NCBI GenBank assembly: GCA_041487355.1
Contig: JBGPND010000116.1
Coordinates: 1-15,732, forward strand
Length of the DNA: 15,732 nucleotides
Direction of reading: 5' to 3'
Source of the DNA: JAMXLO01 sp041487355
GTDB taxonomy: Bacteria; Pseudomonadota; Alphaproteobacteria; Acetobacterales; Acetobacteraceae
Made by a program: the position numbers and the translations under genes
In this document: piece by piece, positions 4,666 through 12,711 of the stretch
How the letters are laid out: every line of letters begins with the position of its first letter
Position numbering within the stretch: position 1 is the stretch's first letter
The notes under the pieces: model-generated
Told to the model about the DNA's origin: nothing
The model's database searches: none
The model's input: the letters and a program-made list of their open reading frames with translations, nothing else

Positions 4666-5816
4666 CAGCCGGACAGGCGGTCCCTCGCTTCGGCGAATTC
4701 CACGTCCCGGTGCACATGCACCGACATCAGCACGCCGAAGCCGATCATCACCGTGATCATCGCCGAACCGCCATGCGACACCAGCGGCAGCGGCACGCCG
4801 CCGACCGGAATCGCGCCCATCACCATGGCGATGTTGACCAGCACATAGAGGAAGAAATTGGTGGCAATGCCGAACGCCACCAGTCGCCCGAACTGGTGCC
4901 GGCAGCGCAGCGCGATCGCCATTCCGCCCAGCACGATCAGGCACAGCAGCGCCATCACCGCCACGCCGCCGACGAAACCGAACTCCTCGCCGATCATGGT
5001 GAAGATGAAGTCGGTCTGCTTCTCCGGCAGGAAATCCAGATGGCCCTGGGTGCCCTGCAGGAATCCCTTCCCCCACGTCCCACCCGAGCCGAGCGCGATC
5101 TTCGACTGGATGATGTTGTAGCCGGCGCCGAGCGGATCGCTCTCGGGATGCAGGAACGTGTCGATCCGCGCGCGCTGATAGTCGTGCATATGCGAGTAGG
5201 CGATGCGCGCCGCGAACGGGATTGGCAGCGCGACCAGGGCGAATTTCCACCAGCGGACGCCGGCGGCGAAGAACATCGCGGCGCCCAGCACCGCGGTAAT
5301 CACAGCCGTGCCAAGATTGGGTTCCTTCACGATCAGCGCCACCGGCACCAGCACAGCGATGGTCGGCGGAATGAGAAACAACGGGTTGCCGATCCGCTCC
5401 CACGACGCACGGTGGAACCAGGAGGCAAGCACCAGCACGAGCGCGATCTTCATCAGCTCGGACGGCTGCAACTGTAGCCCACCGAACTCGATCCAGCGCT
5501 GCGCGCCCTTGCCGAGGTGCCCGAACCGCATCACCAGCACGAGCAGTACCAGAGCCACCACATAGCTCGGCCAGGCGAGCCGTGCGATGAAGCGGATGTC
5601 GACCAGCGCGATGCCGATCATCAGCACGAGGCCGGCGGCGAAACGCAGCACATGGCGCGAGGCGTAGGGTTCCGGCGCGCCACCGGCGGCACTGTACAGC
5701 GCGGCATAGCCCACGCCGGCCAGGGCGCAGAGCAACAGCACATAGAGCCAACTGATCTGCCAGACCTTGGATCCCAGATCGAATGAGGTCTTGCGCCAGA
5801 GACGCCCTTCCCTCAT
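4665..5816 (-). CDS. rodA: RodA, SEDS-family peptidoglycan glycosyltransferase
   Basis: RodA polymerises lipid II into glycan strands in the inner membrane, working with PBP2 in the elongasome. The 383-aa product has about ten hydrophobic segments, starting with WLYVLLLCALAGVGYAAL, and the conserved SEDS blocks: QRWIEFGGLQLQPSELMK (about 106-123), the KEPNLGTA loop, GSGGTWGKGFLQGTQGHLDF (about 243-262), LPEKQTDFIFTMIGEEFGF with D269 corresponding to the essential Asp, and PLPLVSHGGSAMI near the C-terminus. Start ATG 5816 overlaps the mrdA stop by four bases (ATGA). The N-terminal cytoplasmic part (MREGRLWRKTSFDLGSK) is normal for the family. Confidence 0.97.
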   Translation of the reverse strand: MREGRLWRKTSFDLGSKVWQISWLYVLLLCALAGVGYAALYSAAGGAPEPYASRHVLRFAAGLVLMIGIALVDIRFIARLAWPSYVVALVLLVLVMRFGHLGKGAQRWIEFGGLQLQPSELMKIALVLVLASWFHRASWERIGNPLFLIPPTIAVLVPVALIVKEPNLGTAVITAVLGAAMFFAAGVRWWKFALVALPIPFAARIAYSHMHDYQRARIDTFLHPESDPLGAGYNIIQSKIALGSGGTWGKGFLQGTQGHLDFLPEKQTDFIFTMIGEEFGFVGGVAVMALLCLIVLGGMAIALRCRHQFGRLVAFGIATNFFLYVLVNIAMVMGAIPVGGVPLPLVSHGGSAMITVMIGFGVLMSVHVHRDVEFAEARDRLSG

Positions 5817-7684
5817 CGCGGCACCTCGCGTTGGGCGACCTGCGCGCCGAGCCGTTCGTCGCCGCCGCCCGGGTCCCGCTGCAGCGTGTCGGTCATGATG
5901 TCGCGGGCAATCGGGCCGGCCGCGGCGGCGCCCGCATTGCCGTGCTCCACCACGACGGAGAGTGCGTAGCGCGGCGCGTCGTACGGTGCATAGGCGACGA
6001 ACAGCGCGTGCGGGCGGAATTCCCAGGGAAGCTTCGAGCTGTCGAAATTGCCCTGCTCGCGCTGTTCGCGCGACACGCGCCGCACCTGCGACGAACCGGT
6101 CTTGCCCGCCATCTGCCAGCGCTGATCGGGCAGCTTGGCCAGCGGCGCCGTCCCACCCTGCTCGTTCACCACCGCCCACATGCCCTCCCGCACCACATGC
6201 AAGGCGCGCTCGGAGAGATTGAGGCCCGGCCAGTCCGACGGCTGGGATCCCGGCTGCAGCACGCCGGCCAGCTTGCGCGTCAGATGCGGCTCCACCTTGC
6301 GCCCGGTGGCGACGCGCGCCGCATAAGTCGCAAGCTGCAGCGGGGTGACCTGGATGTATCCCTGGCCGATGCCGGCGACGACGGTGTCGCCGAGGTTCCA
6401 GGGATAGCCCTGGCCGATGCGCCACTCGCGCGTCGGCATGAACCCGCTGCGCGCACCGGGCAGGTCGATCTCCAGCGCCGTGCCCAGACCGAGGCGATGC
6501 GCCATGGCCGCGATGCGGTCGATCCCGGTGCGCTTGGCCACCTCGTAGAAAAACACGTCGCAACTGTTCTTCAGCCCGCCGCGCAGATCGAGTGTACCGT
6601 GCCCGCCCTGGCGCCAGCAATGGAACCGAGCGTCGCCGAGGTCCAGGTAGCCGGGACAGTAAACGACGTCGCCAGGCGTGATGGCGCGTGCCTCGAGCGC
6701 GGCCATTGCGACCGCCATCTTGAACGTCGAACCGGGGGCATACAGCCCGGCCGTCGCGCGGTTCATCAGAGGCGTACGCTTGTCGTGTGCCCACTCGCTC
6801 CACTGTGCCTGCGACACACCGGAGTTGAACAGGGCAGGATCGAACGACGGGTTGCTGACCATCGCGAGCACCTCGCCATTGCGGCAATCCAGCACCACCG
6901 CGCTGGCGCTCTCCCCGCCCAGACGGCCGAGCACCGCCTGCTGCAGTCCGGTGTCGATGGTGAGCCCGACGTCCTCGCCCGGCACGCCTTCCTGGCGATC
7001 CAGCTCGCGGATGACCCTGCCCAGCGCATTCACCTCGAGCTGCACCGCGCCGGCGCGACCGCGCAGATCGAGGTCATGCTGCTTCTCCAGCCCGGCCCGC
7101 CCAACCCGGATCCCAGGGAGTGCAAGCTCCGGATCGTCGGCGACATCCGCCTCGCTCGGCGGCGCCACATAGCCCGTCAGATGGGCGAACTGCTCGCCGG
7201 ACGGATACATGCGCGTGGTGCCGACATCGACCAGGATGCCCGGCAGATCGGGCGCATTCACCTCGATGCGCGCCATGTCGTCCCAGGTCAGGAATTCACG
7301 CAGCATGACCGGGATGAAGCGACGACGGCGATGCACCTCGCGGTCGATGCGTGCGCGCTCGTAGTCGGCGAGGGGCACGATACGCGCGAAATCGTCGAGC
7401 GTGGCGGACACGTCGTTGGTCTGTTCCGCGATCAGCAGGGCGCGCCAGTTCAGCTTGTTGCCGGCGAGGACGATGCCGAACCGGTCGAGGATGCGTCCGC
7501 GCGGCGGCGCGATGAGCCTGGCGCTGACGCGGTTCTCCTCGGCGAGCGTGGCATAACGCCCGCCCTCGACCACCTGCACCTGATACAGCCTGGCGGCCAG
7601 CCCGCCGAGCAAAGCCACCTGGCCGCCCATCATCAGCAGTGCGCGGCGGGTGAACACGCCAGTGCGGCGTGTGTCACGCCTCAT
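5813..7684 (-). CDS. mrdA: Penicillin-binding protein 2 (peptidoglycan DD-transpeptidase)
   Basis: PBP2 cross-links peptidoglycan during cell elongation and activates RodA. The 623-aa product has a short cytoplasmic tail, a single TM anchor (about 15-32, ALLMMGGQVALLGGLAARLY), a dimerisation domain with PPRGRILDRFG (about 60-70), and a transpeptidase domain with the three active-site motifs: S319-T-F-K322, S374-C-D376 and K528-T-G530. The length is typical. GGGGGA lies 6 nt before the ATG at 7684. It is the first gene after a 141-nt gap from mreD occupied by a palindromic element, whereas its 3' end overlaps rodA. Nothing in the active site suggests altered beta-lactam sensitivity. Confidence 0.97.
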   Translation of the reverse strand: MRRDTRRTGVFTRRALLMMGGQVALLGGLAARLYQVQVVEGGRYATLAEENRVSARLIAPPRGRILDRFGIVLAGNKLNWRALLIAEQTNDVSATLDDFARIVPLADYERARIDREVHRRRRFIPVMLREFLTWDDMARIEVNAPDLPGILVDVGTTRMYPSGEQFAHLTGYVAPPSEADVADDPELALPGIRVGRAGLEKQHDLDLRGRAGAVQLEVNALGRVIRELDRQEGVPGEDVGLTIDTGLQQAVLGRLGGESASAVVLDCRNGEVLAMVSNPSFDPALFNSGVSQAQWSEWAHDKRTPLMNRATAGLYAPGSTFKMAVAMAALEARAITPGDVVYCPGYLDLGDARFHCWRQGGHGTLDLRGGLKNSCDVFFYEVAKRTGIDRIAAMAHRLGLGTALEIDLPGARSGFMPTREWRIGQGYPWNLGDTVVAGIGQGYIQVTPLQLATYAARVATGRKVEPHLTRKLAGVLQPGSQPSDWPGLNLSERALHVVREGMWAVVNEQGGTAPLAKLPDQRWQMAGKTGSSQVRRVSREQREQGNFDSSKLPWEFRPHALFVAYAPYDAPRYALSVVVEHGNAGAAAAGPIARDIMTDTLQRDPGGGDERLGAQVAQREVPR

Positions 7685-7698
7685 GCTGCGTCCCCCAG

Positions 7699-7810
7699 CG
7701 TCATGGCCGTCCCCGGACTTGATCCGGGGATCGACCCGGCCATCTACGCACCGGCCGCGGGGCAGATGGCCGGGTCAATCCCCGGATTAAGTCCGGGGAC
7801 GGCCATGACG
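7699..7810. repeat. 47-bp near-perfect palindrome (REP-like) between mreD and mrdA
   Basis: Arms 7699-7745 and 7764-7810 are complementary except for two positions, around an 18-nt loop. Cores include GTCATGGCCGTCCCCGGACT and GACCCGGCCATCT. The element fills nearly the whole mreD-mrdA gap. One of the two imperfect pairs is a G-U wobble in the operon's mRNA, so the hairpin would still be very stable in that transcript. It resembles dispersed CATGGCCG...CGGCCATC palindromes common in alphaproteobacteria. Confidence 0.9.
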
Positions 7811-7825
7811 TAATGAAAGGCAACA

Positions 7826-8380
7826 TCAGGCGCGCTCCGGATCGGCGATCGTGCGGTGCGCTCCGGTGAACAGGATGGCGAGTGCCGGATAGAGCGCGGT
7901 GGTCAGCACCGCCTGGAACAGCGCCGGGGCGAGTGGCAACAGGCGGAACGACAGCAGCGCGGTGAGCGCCCAGCTCAGCATGGCGGCGCCAGCGGCAAAA
8001 CCGGCAAACGCGAACCAGACAGGCAGGAAGCCCTGGCGGGTCAGCACGCGGCGCGAGCGCAGCGCAAGCCCGTGTGTGATGAGCAGGGTCAATACCCCGA
8101 CGCCGAGCGGCAGGTAGGCCAGCAGGTCGAACAGCACGCCGATCAGGAACACCACCGGCGGCGGCATCGCGGCCGGACGGAACAGCGACCAGAAGTATAC
8201 GCAGGCGAGCGTGACGGCGGGCAGCAGCGCGGCCTGATCGGTGATGCCGAGCGGCGCTTCGGCGAGCAGCATCAGCAGGATCGCGCAGCCGGCTGGAAAG
8301 GCGTGGCGCGCGGCGATGTCGAGCCGACGGCCGAGTGTCAGAGGGGGACGGATGCCGGGAGCCTGATCGATGCGCGCCAT
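7826..8380 (-). CDS. mreD: MreD, rod-shape-determining membrane protein
   Basis: MreD is an integral inner-membrane component of the elongasome that interacts with MreC. The 184-aa product is very hydrophobic, with about five or six TM segments (for example AFPAGCAILLMLLAEAPLG, FLIGVLFDLLAYLPLGVGVL and ALFQAVLTTALYPALAILF), a length and topology normal for the family. FDLLAYLPLG corresponds to the conserved D-x-L-...-P-x-G region of MreD. The start ATG at 8380 shares its first base with the mreC stop (TGATG). Identification rests on hydrophobicity plus position, since MreD sequences are poorly conserved, but the context is decisive. Confidence 0.94.
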   Translation of the reverse strand: MARIDQAPGIRPPLTLGRRLDIAARHAFPAGCAILLMLLAEAPLGITDQAALLPAVTLACVYFWSLFRPAAMPPPVVFLIGVLFDLLAYLPLGVGVLTLLITHGLALRSRRVLTRQGFLPVWFAFAGFAAGAAMLSWALTALLSFRLLPLAPALFQAVLTTALYPALAILFTGAHRTIADPERA

Positions 8381-9243
8381 CAGCGGCCTCGCCGCTCCGG
8401 CAGTCGGTTGGGGGCCTCCGGCGGCACGATGCCGCCGATGCCATAGTCAAAGATGCGAACAACCTCGAGCCGATCCAGCATGGCGGCAGGGACCAGCTCC
8501 GGAATGTTCGTGGTGCTGTAATGCACGATGCCGACCGGCAGATTGGCCGGGAAAGCAGTCGCCTCGGCGCTGGTGACGATACGCTCGCCTTCCTGGGGCA
8601 CGGTGCCTTCCGGCCAGTAGATCAGCCGTGGCCGCGGGCCGTTGGTGCCGATCAGGATGGCATGCGCGCGCGAATTCTCCAGCGTCACCGGAATGCGGCT
8701 GTTGAGGTCGGTGATCAGCAGCACGCGCGCGGTGCGTGCGCCCACTTCGGTGACGCGGCCGACCAGTCCGCGCTCGTCGAGTGCGATCTCGCCCTTGCGG
8801 ATGCCGTGATTCGGCCCGACCGAGAGCAGCACGGCCTTGGCATAGACCCCGCCGGCATCGGCGACGACCCGCGCCGTGACGTAGGAGGGCGCGGGATCGG
8901 GTATCCAGCGCAGATTGGCCTTGAGCCGCTGGTTCTCCGCATCGAGCGCCAGGGCGATCGACTGCCAGCGGCGCAGGTGCTCGTTCTCCTCACGCAGCCG
9001 CTCGTTCTCGGCGCGGATGTCCCAGAGATCGGTGGCACTGCCGATGCCGTCGCGCAGGGTTCCGAAAGGTTCGGCGAGTGTGGCGTAGATCGGTACCAGC
9101 GCATCGGCGAGTGCCATGCGCGCGCGTTCGGCGAGCAGGGCGTCAGCCTTGCCGAGCAGCATCAGGCCGAATGCCACGCCGATCAGCACCGGCAATGTGA
9201 GCTTCGCCAGCGCCTGCCGGGCCTGGATCGAGAGGCGGATCAT
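8380..9243 (-). CDS. mreC: MreC, rod-shape-determining periplasmic scaffold
   Basis: MreC anchors in the inner membrane and binds PBP2 in the periplasm, switching it on. The 287-aa product has one TM segment (about 13-32, LPVLIGVAFGLMLLG), a coiled coil rich in Glu/Arg/Leu (about 70-105, DIRAENERLREENEHLRRWQ), and the beta-rich MreC domain (SYVTARVVADAGG..., IRKGEIALDERGLVGRVTEV, RVLLITDLNSRIPV, PEGTVPQEGERIVTS). ATG 9243 is preferred; the frame is open further upstream but this would run into mreB, and MIRLSIQARQALAKL is a natural N-terminus before the TM helix. It starts 53 nt after mreB. The Pro-rich C-terminus ends RLPERRGR. Confidence 0.95.
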   Translation of the reverse strand: MIRLSIQARQALAKLTLPVLIGVAFGLMLLGKADALLAERARMALADALVPIYATLAEPFGTLRDGIGSATDLWDIRAENERLREENEHLRRWQSIALALDAENQRLKANLRWIPDPAPSYVTARVVADAGGVYAKAVLLSVGPNHGIRKGEIALDERGLVGRVTEVGARTARVLLITDLNSRIPVTLENSRAHAILIGTNGPRPRLIYWPEGTVPQEGERIVTSAEATAFPANLPVGIVHYSTTNIPELVPAAMLDRLEVVRIFDYGIGGIVPPEAPNRLPERRGR

Positions 9244-9296
9244 CCCCGACTGTGACGGTACGAGGCCATGACCGCAATCATAGCCGATGCCAGGCT

Positions 9297-10340
9297 TCAA
9301 TACATCGAGGTCAGCACGTTGCTGAGCCGCTTGCGCTCTTCGAGCGCACGCCCCGTTCCCAGGGCGACACACTGCAGCGGGTTTTCCGCCACCACCACGG
9401 CCAGGCCGGTGGCATCGCGCAGCACCTGATCCAGCCGATACAGCAATGCGCCGCCGCCGGTGAGCACGATGCCCTTGTCGACGATGTCGGCGGCCAATTC
9501 GGGCGGCGTGTTCTCCAGCGCGACCTTCACCGCCTCGACGATGGCGCTGACCGGCTCGGCCAGGCTGTCGGCGATCTGGCGCTGGCTCACCAGCACCATG
9601 CGCGGCACACCGTTCATCAGGTCCCGCCCGCGCACCTCGCGGTATGGTCCCTCGTCGCCGTCCTCCGACTGGCTGGCGGCGCCGATATCCATCTTGATCC
9701 GTTCGGCCGAGGACTCGCCGATCAGCAGGTTATGGTTGCGGCGGATGTAGCTGATGATCGCCTCGTCCATCTTGTCGCCGCCGACGCGCACGCTGCGCGA
9801 ATAGACGATGCCGCCGAGCGAGATCACCGCCACTTCGGTCGTGCCGCCGCCGATATCGACCACCATGGAGCCCGAGGGCTCGGTGACCGGCAGGCCGGCG
9901 CCGATCGCCGCCGCCATCGGTTCCTCGATGAGCTGGACCTTGCGTGCGCCGGCGCTCTCGGCGCTCTCCTGGATGGCGCGGCGCTCGACCGCGGTGGAGC
10001 CGGAGGGAACGCAGACGATGATCAGCGGCGAGGCAAAGCCGCGGCGGTTATGCACCTTGCGGATGAAGTGCTTGATCATTTCCTCGGCGACTTCGAAGTC
10101 GGCGATGACGCCGTCGCGCAGCGGCCGGCTTGCGGTGATATAACCGGGCGTGCGGCCCAGCATCTGCTTGGCCTCCTCGCCGACGGCCACCACCTGCTTC
10201 TTGCCGCGCACGTCGGCGATGGCGACCACCGATGGCTCTGCCAGCACGATGCCGCGGCCCTTGACGTAGACCAATGTGTTGGCGGTGCCGAGGTCGATGG
10301 CCATGTCTGCTGACATAAACCCGAGCAGCCGAGAGAACAT
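9297..10340 (-). CDS. mreB: MreB, actin-like rod-shape-determining protein
   Basis: MreB forms membrane-associated ATP-dependent filaments that direct lateral-wall synthesis. The product from ATG 10340 is 347 aa, the same length as well-known MreB proteins. It shows an amphipathic N-terminal helix (MFSRLLGFMS), phosphate-1 motif AIDLGTANTLVYVKG, RPLRDGVIADF, phosphate-2 motif VVDIGGGTTEVAVIS and the adenosine motif GIVLTGGGALL. The start is supported by AAAGGG with 7 nt spacing, and by family length; the frame's upstream extension has no homology-like sequence. It is the first gene of the minus-strand operon and is divergent from a lipoprotein gene, so the operon promoter should lie in 10341-10503. 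Confidence 0.97.
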   Translation of the reverse strand: MFSRLLGFMSADMAIDLGTANTLVYVKGRGIVLAEPSVVAIADVRGKKQVVAVGEEAKQMLGRTPGYITASRPLRDGVIADFEVAEEMIKHFIRKVHNRRGFASPLIIVCVPSGSTAVERRAIQESAESAGARKVQLIEEPMAAAIGAGLPVTEPSGSMVVDIGGGTTEVAVISLGGIVYSRSVRVGGDKMDEAIISYIRRNHNLLIGESSAERIKMDIGAASQSEDGDEGPYREVRGRDLMNGVPRMVLVSQRQIADSLAEPVSAIVEAVKVALENTPPELAADIVDKGIVLTGGGALLYRLDQVLRDATGLAVVVAENPLQCVALGTGRALEERKRLSNVLTSMY

Positions 10341-10503
10341 CAAAAGACCCTTTTTGTGCGATGACTGGAAAGCGATGGGCTTAGCCCCGCTATCCCCCGT
10401 TAACAAGAGGTTGCACGGGCGCGGGCGTGGGCGCGGTGACAGCAAGGTGATTCGCTGCCGGCTGATTTCGGAGACACAACGCTGAAACAGAGGAGAGATT
10501 ATC
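10341..10503. promoter_or_regulatory. Divergent promoter interval between mreB and the lipoprotein gene
   Basis: These 163 bp separate the mreB start (minus) from the lipoprotein start (plus) and must hold both promoters. An AGGAGAG Shine-Dalgarno for the lipoprotein is at 10491-10497, and AAAGGG for mreB at about 10349-10354. No confident -35/-10 hexamers or operator repeats were assigned. Confidence 0.5.
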
Positions 10504-10752
10504 ATGCATCGCGGCATCGCGACGTGCCTTGTTCTGGTCCCCCTGGCGCTCAGTCTGGCGGGATGCGGTTACAATCGGGGTGACCGTGCACTGTCCGGCG
10601 GCCTGATCGGGGCGGGCGGCGGCGCCGCAATCGCGGCGGTGACGGGCGGCAGCCCCTTGGTGGGCGCCGCCATCGGCGGTGGCGCCGGGGCGCTGGGCGG
10701 CGCCTTGACCAGCGGTCACGACATCAACCTCGGCCGCCCGATCTGGCGCTGA
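10504..10752 (+). CDS. Small glycine-zipper lipoprotein, 82 aa
   Basis: The N-terminus is a lipoprotein signal peptide (MHRGIATCLVLVPLALSLAG then C21), with LSLAGC fitting the lipobox. The mature part is dominated by glycine/alanine repeats (GGLIGAGGGAAIAAVTGG and GAAIGGGAGALGGAL, about residues 32-68), the glycine-zipper type seen in small envelope proteins that insert in or associate with membranes. It ends HDINLGRPIWR. Residue 22 is Gly, not Asp, so by the usual Lol rule it should go to the outer membrane. A strong AGGAGAG precedes the ATG by 6 nt. A GC-rich hairpin of five base pairs follows the stop (about 10762-10777) without a T-run. No partner gene is adjacent on this strand. Confidence 0.8.
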   Translation: MHRGIATCLVLVPLALSLAGCGYNRGDRALSGGLIGAGGGAAIAAVTGGSPLVGAAIGGGAGALGGALTSGHDINLGRPIWR

Positions 10753-10792
10753 CGACCATCCAGGGGGCGCAGCCCCTCCTGAGGTTTCTCCG

Positions 10793-10890
10793 CGGGCCAG
10801 CCAACCGACGCTCACTGACGCAGCTTCGGCCAGTGCAACCAGGCGCTCCCGACTGGGTTCGGCTTCGTTCGGCAGGCGAGGCAGCAGCAT
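10793..10890 (-). pseudogene. Possible remnant of an XRE-type repressor (C-terminal end of HTH domain)
   Basis: The minus strand reads NEAEPSRERLVALAEAA then SVSVGWLARGE, which closely follows the end of XRE-family HTH domains (P-S-x-x-L-x-x-L-A-x-A-x-x-V-S-x-x-W-L-x-x-G-E). The helix-turn-helix expected just upstream is not present in any frame I checked, and the frame after it runs into DNA antisense to the lipoprotein. It is best read as a fragment of a lost regulator gene; a chance resemblance is possible. Confidence 0.38.
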
Positions 10891-11016
10891 CCCGACCTGA
10901 AGGTGCGGTTCGTCAGCGGCCCGCGGCGCCCGCCTGCCGGTGAGGAGTGCTTGCCGAAACCGTTCCCGCGACGCGCGCTGGTCTCAGCGGTGCAACATCT
11001 GCTGGCCGCCTTGTCA
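10849..11016 (+). pseudogene. Possible remnant of a receiver domain (C-terminal half)
   Basis: A plus-strand frame without a good start reads GFVRQARQQHPDLKVRFVSG, then a degenerate stretch, then ECLPKPFPRRALVSAVQHLL. This follows the second half of response-regulator receiver domains, with the conserved Lys in LPKPF; the phosphorylated Asp region is missing. It looks like the tail of a hybrid kinase or regulator gene that has been cut off near 10860. No Shine-Dalgarno is present. Confidence 0.38.
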
Positions 11017-11080
11017 CAGCGCGGCGCCGTCTATAGCAGGTTCAGGGTGACCGGAAACGCGAGCGATCCTCGCGAGTCGG

Positions 11081-11160
11081 GATGGGTTTCGCTGCGCTCA
11101 ACCCATCCTACGGTCTCCGGCGTAGCGGCGTAGGATGGGTTGAGCGCAGCGAAACCCATC
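11081..11160. repeat. Perfect 32-bp palindrome (REP-like)
   Basis: Arms 11081-11112 and 11129-11160 are perfectly complementary around a 16-nt loop; the arm starts GATGGGTTTCGCTGCGCTCA. The GATGGGTTTCGC...ACCCATCCTACG type is a widely dispersed bacterial palindrome. It lies 34 bp after the stop of the minus-strand response regulator and could act as a 3'-end hairpin for it. Confidence 0.9.
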
Positions 11161-11194
11161 ATTCCGGCGGGATTCCAGTTATGCTGAACATGCT

Positions 11195-11569
11195 CTAGCC
11201 AGAAGTGATGCGGTTCGGGTTGGCCTGGATGACTCCCTGAACCGTCGCGAGCAGTGAGGTCAGGCTGAACGGCTTGAGGATGAACGGGCGCCCCGAGCCG
11301 GGGACGCGCTCTATCATGTCCGGATGGCCCGACATCAGGATGACCGGCACGCCGGACTCATCAGCCATCGGCACGAGATCCGGGTCGAGCCCGCCGGGCA
11401 GCGTGCAGTCCAGCAGCATCGCATCGATCCCGCCGGCACGCAGACATTCCAGCGCCGCGGCCGCGGTCTCGGCACGACTGGTCTCGTACATGCCATCGAG
11501 CGCGTCCACCACAACTTCGCAGACGAGGGGATCGTCTTCGACGACGAGGATGTGCGATCGGTATGCCAT
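11195..11569 (-). CDS. Single-domain response regulator (receiver only), 124 aa
   Basis: The product is one receiver domain without an output domain: HILVVEDDP (acidic E11, D12, D13), LLDCTLPGG with phospho-acceptor D54, ILMSGHPD with S80 at the switch position, and FILKPFSL with K99. Such CheY-like proteins usually pass phosphate on or act by protein contact in two-component pathways; the cognate kinase is not in the window. Start ATG 11569 follows GAGGG with 4 nt spacing. It is likely monocistronic, with a palindrome beyond its stop. A receiver-like remnant nearby on the other strand hints that a larger signalling locus once existed here. Confidence 0.88.
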   Translation of the reverse strand: MAYRSHILVVEDDPLVCEVVVDALDGMYETSRAETAAAALECLRAGGIDAMLLDCTLPGGLDPDLVPMADESGVPVILMSGHPDMIERVPGSGRPFILKPFSLTSLLATVQGVIQANPNRITSG

Positions 11570-11740
11570 TGCGCCCTCGTTTCATTGGCGGCCACGAGTG
11601 CCGCATCCCGGATGCGTCAATGCATACAAGCGTGCGGGATGTTTCCAAAGTGCCGGATGGCCTGATCGCGCTATGTTTATTTGTGCGCCGCGAAAGCCGA
11701 TTCCCTTTACAGAATTAACTGTTGCCCGCCGTCAGCCGGT

Positions 11741-12628
11741 TCAGGCGCGCACTTCCCGGCCCAGTGCCTGCTCGTAGACGCGAATCACCGAACTGCTGTC
11801 GTCGCCGCCCATGCCCTTGGCGCGCGCGATGCGCATCAGGTTCATCACCTGCGGCGCGATCATGCCGGGCACGCCGAGTTCGTCGGCCAGCTCCAGCGCG
11901 AGCCGCAGGTCCTTGTGTGCCAGGTCGAGCGCGAATGTCGCCTGGAACTCGCCCTTGAACGCCTTCTCCGCGATGTTGCGGAACGCCGACGAATTGCCGC
12001 TGGCGTTGCTGATCACCTGTTGCAGCTTCTTCAGGTCGATGCCCGACATCGCGCCGATCATCAGCGCCTCGGCCGCCGCCGCGGCATTGCAGAACGCCAG
12101 CATGTTGTTGACCAGCTTGGCCACCGAGCCCATGCCGATCTCGCCGACATGCACCACTTCGCCGCTGAACGACTTCAGTAGCGGCAGTTGCGCGTCGAAG
12201 GTGGCCGCGTCGCCGCCCACCATGATGACGATCGTCCCGTCGGTCGCACGCGACGTGCCACCCGAGACCGGCGCCTCCAGCATGGCGATGCCTTTTGCCC
12301 GCATGCCCTCGTTCACCCGGCGGGCGGTGGCGGGCGAGTTGGTGGAAAGATCGATATAGACCATGCCCGGCCGGGCGCTTTCGGCAATACCGCCCGCGCC
12401 GAGCGCCACTTCCTCGACATTGCGCGGCATCGGCAGCGAGGTGAATACCACGTCGCAACCCGCCGCGACCTGCGCGACGGACGTGCCGGCCGTGGCGCCG
12501 AGGTCGGTGCAGGCCTTGATCGCAGCAGGATTGAGATCGAACACGACCACTTCGTGGTTGGTGTTGCGGATGATGTTGCGGCACATGGGCCCGCCCATGT
12601 TGCCGATGCCGATGAAGCCGACCTTCAT
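11741..12628 (-). CDS. NAD(P)-dependent beta-hydroxyacid dehydrogenase (3-hydroxyisobutyrate dehydrogenase family)
   Basis: The product is 295 aa, the usual length. It has an N-terminal Rossmann fold with GFIGIGNMGGPM (4-15), the D31 in VVVFDLNP that suggests NAD preference, the family substrate-binding block EAPVSGGTSRA (118-128, S122-G123-G124), and the catalytic GMGSVAKLVNNM with K171 and N175; KD at 239-240 fits the C-terminal conserved KDLxLA motif. The family oxidises 3-hydroxyisobutyrate, tartronate semialdehyde, 6-phosphogluconate-like acids and others; the exact substrate is not readable here. Start 12628 follows GGGGGAAA. It is divergent from a Rieske oxygenase gene across 251 bp that contain a palindrome, and shared regulation is possible. 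Confidence 0.9.
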   Translation of the reverse strand: MKVGFIGIGNMGGPMCRNIIRNTNHEVVVFDLNPAAIKACTDLGATAGTSVAQVAAGCDVVFTSLPMPRNVEEVALGAGGIAESARPGMVYIDLSTNSPATARRVNEGMRAKGIAMLEAPVSGGTSRATDGTIVIMVGGDAATFDAQLPLLKSFSGEVVHVGEIGMGSVAKLVNNMLAFCNAAAAAEALMIGAMSGIDLKKLQQVISNASGNSSAFRNIAEKAFKGEFQATFALDLAHKDLRLALELADELGVPGMIAPQVMNLMRIARAKGMGGDDSSSVIRVYEQALGREVRA

Positions 12629-12711
12629 TGCCGTTTCCCCCTATGCGTGACTTCGCTGTCGGGCAGCATGGCGTACCGGGCGGCGGGCGGACAGGGGCAG
12701 TCGCCGCGGTC

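Larger units (their letters stand above)
10753..11194. other. Gene-poor interval with decayed fragments and a palindrome
   Basis: No intact gene is visible in these 442 bp. They hold two probable gene remnants on opposite strands meeting near 10865 (entries below) and the perfect palindrome at 11081-11160. Confidence 0.5.

Noticed and set aside
4665..6887. 740-codon minus-strand frame containing rodA
   Set aside because: Only the part from 5816 is rodA; the upstream extension lies within mrdA in another frame.
5783..7813. Very long plus-strand open frame (676 codons) across the PBP2 region
   Set aside because: It is antisense to mrdA, whose transpeptidase motifs are intact; long antisense frames are expected in GC-rich coding DNA, and its product is Arg/His/Ala-rich without motifs.
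9297..10517. Longer 406-aa start for MreB
   Set aside because: The extra residues show no similarity to MreB; ATG 10340 gives the family length and has a ribosome binding site.
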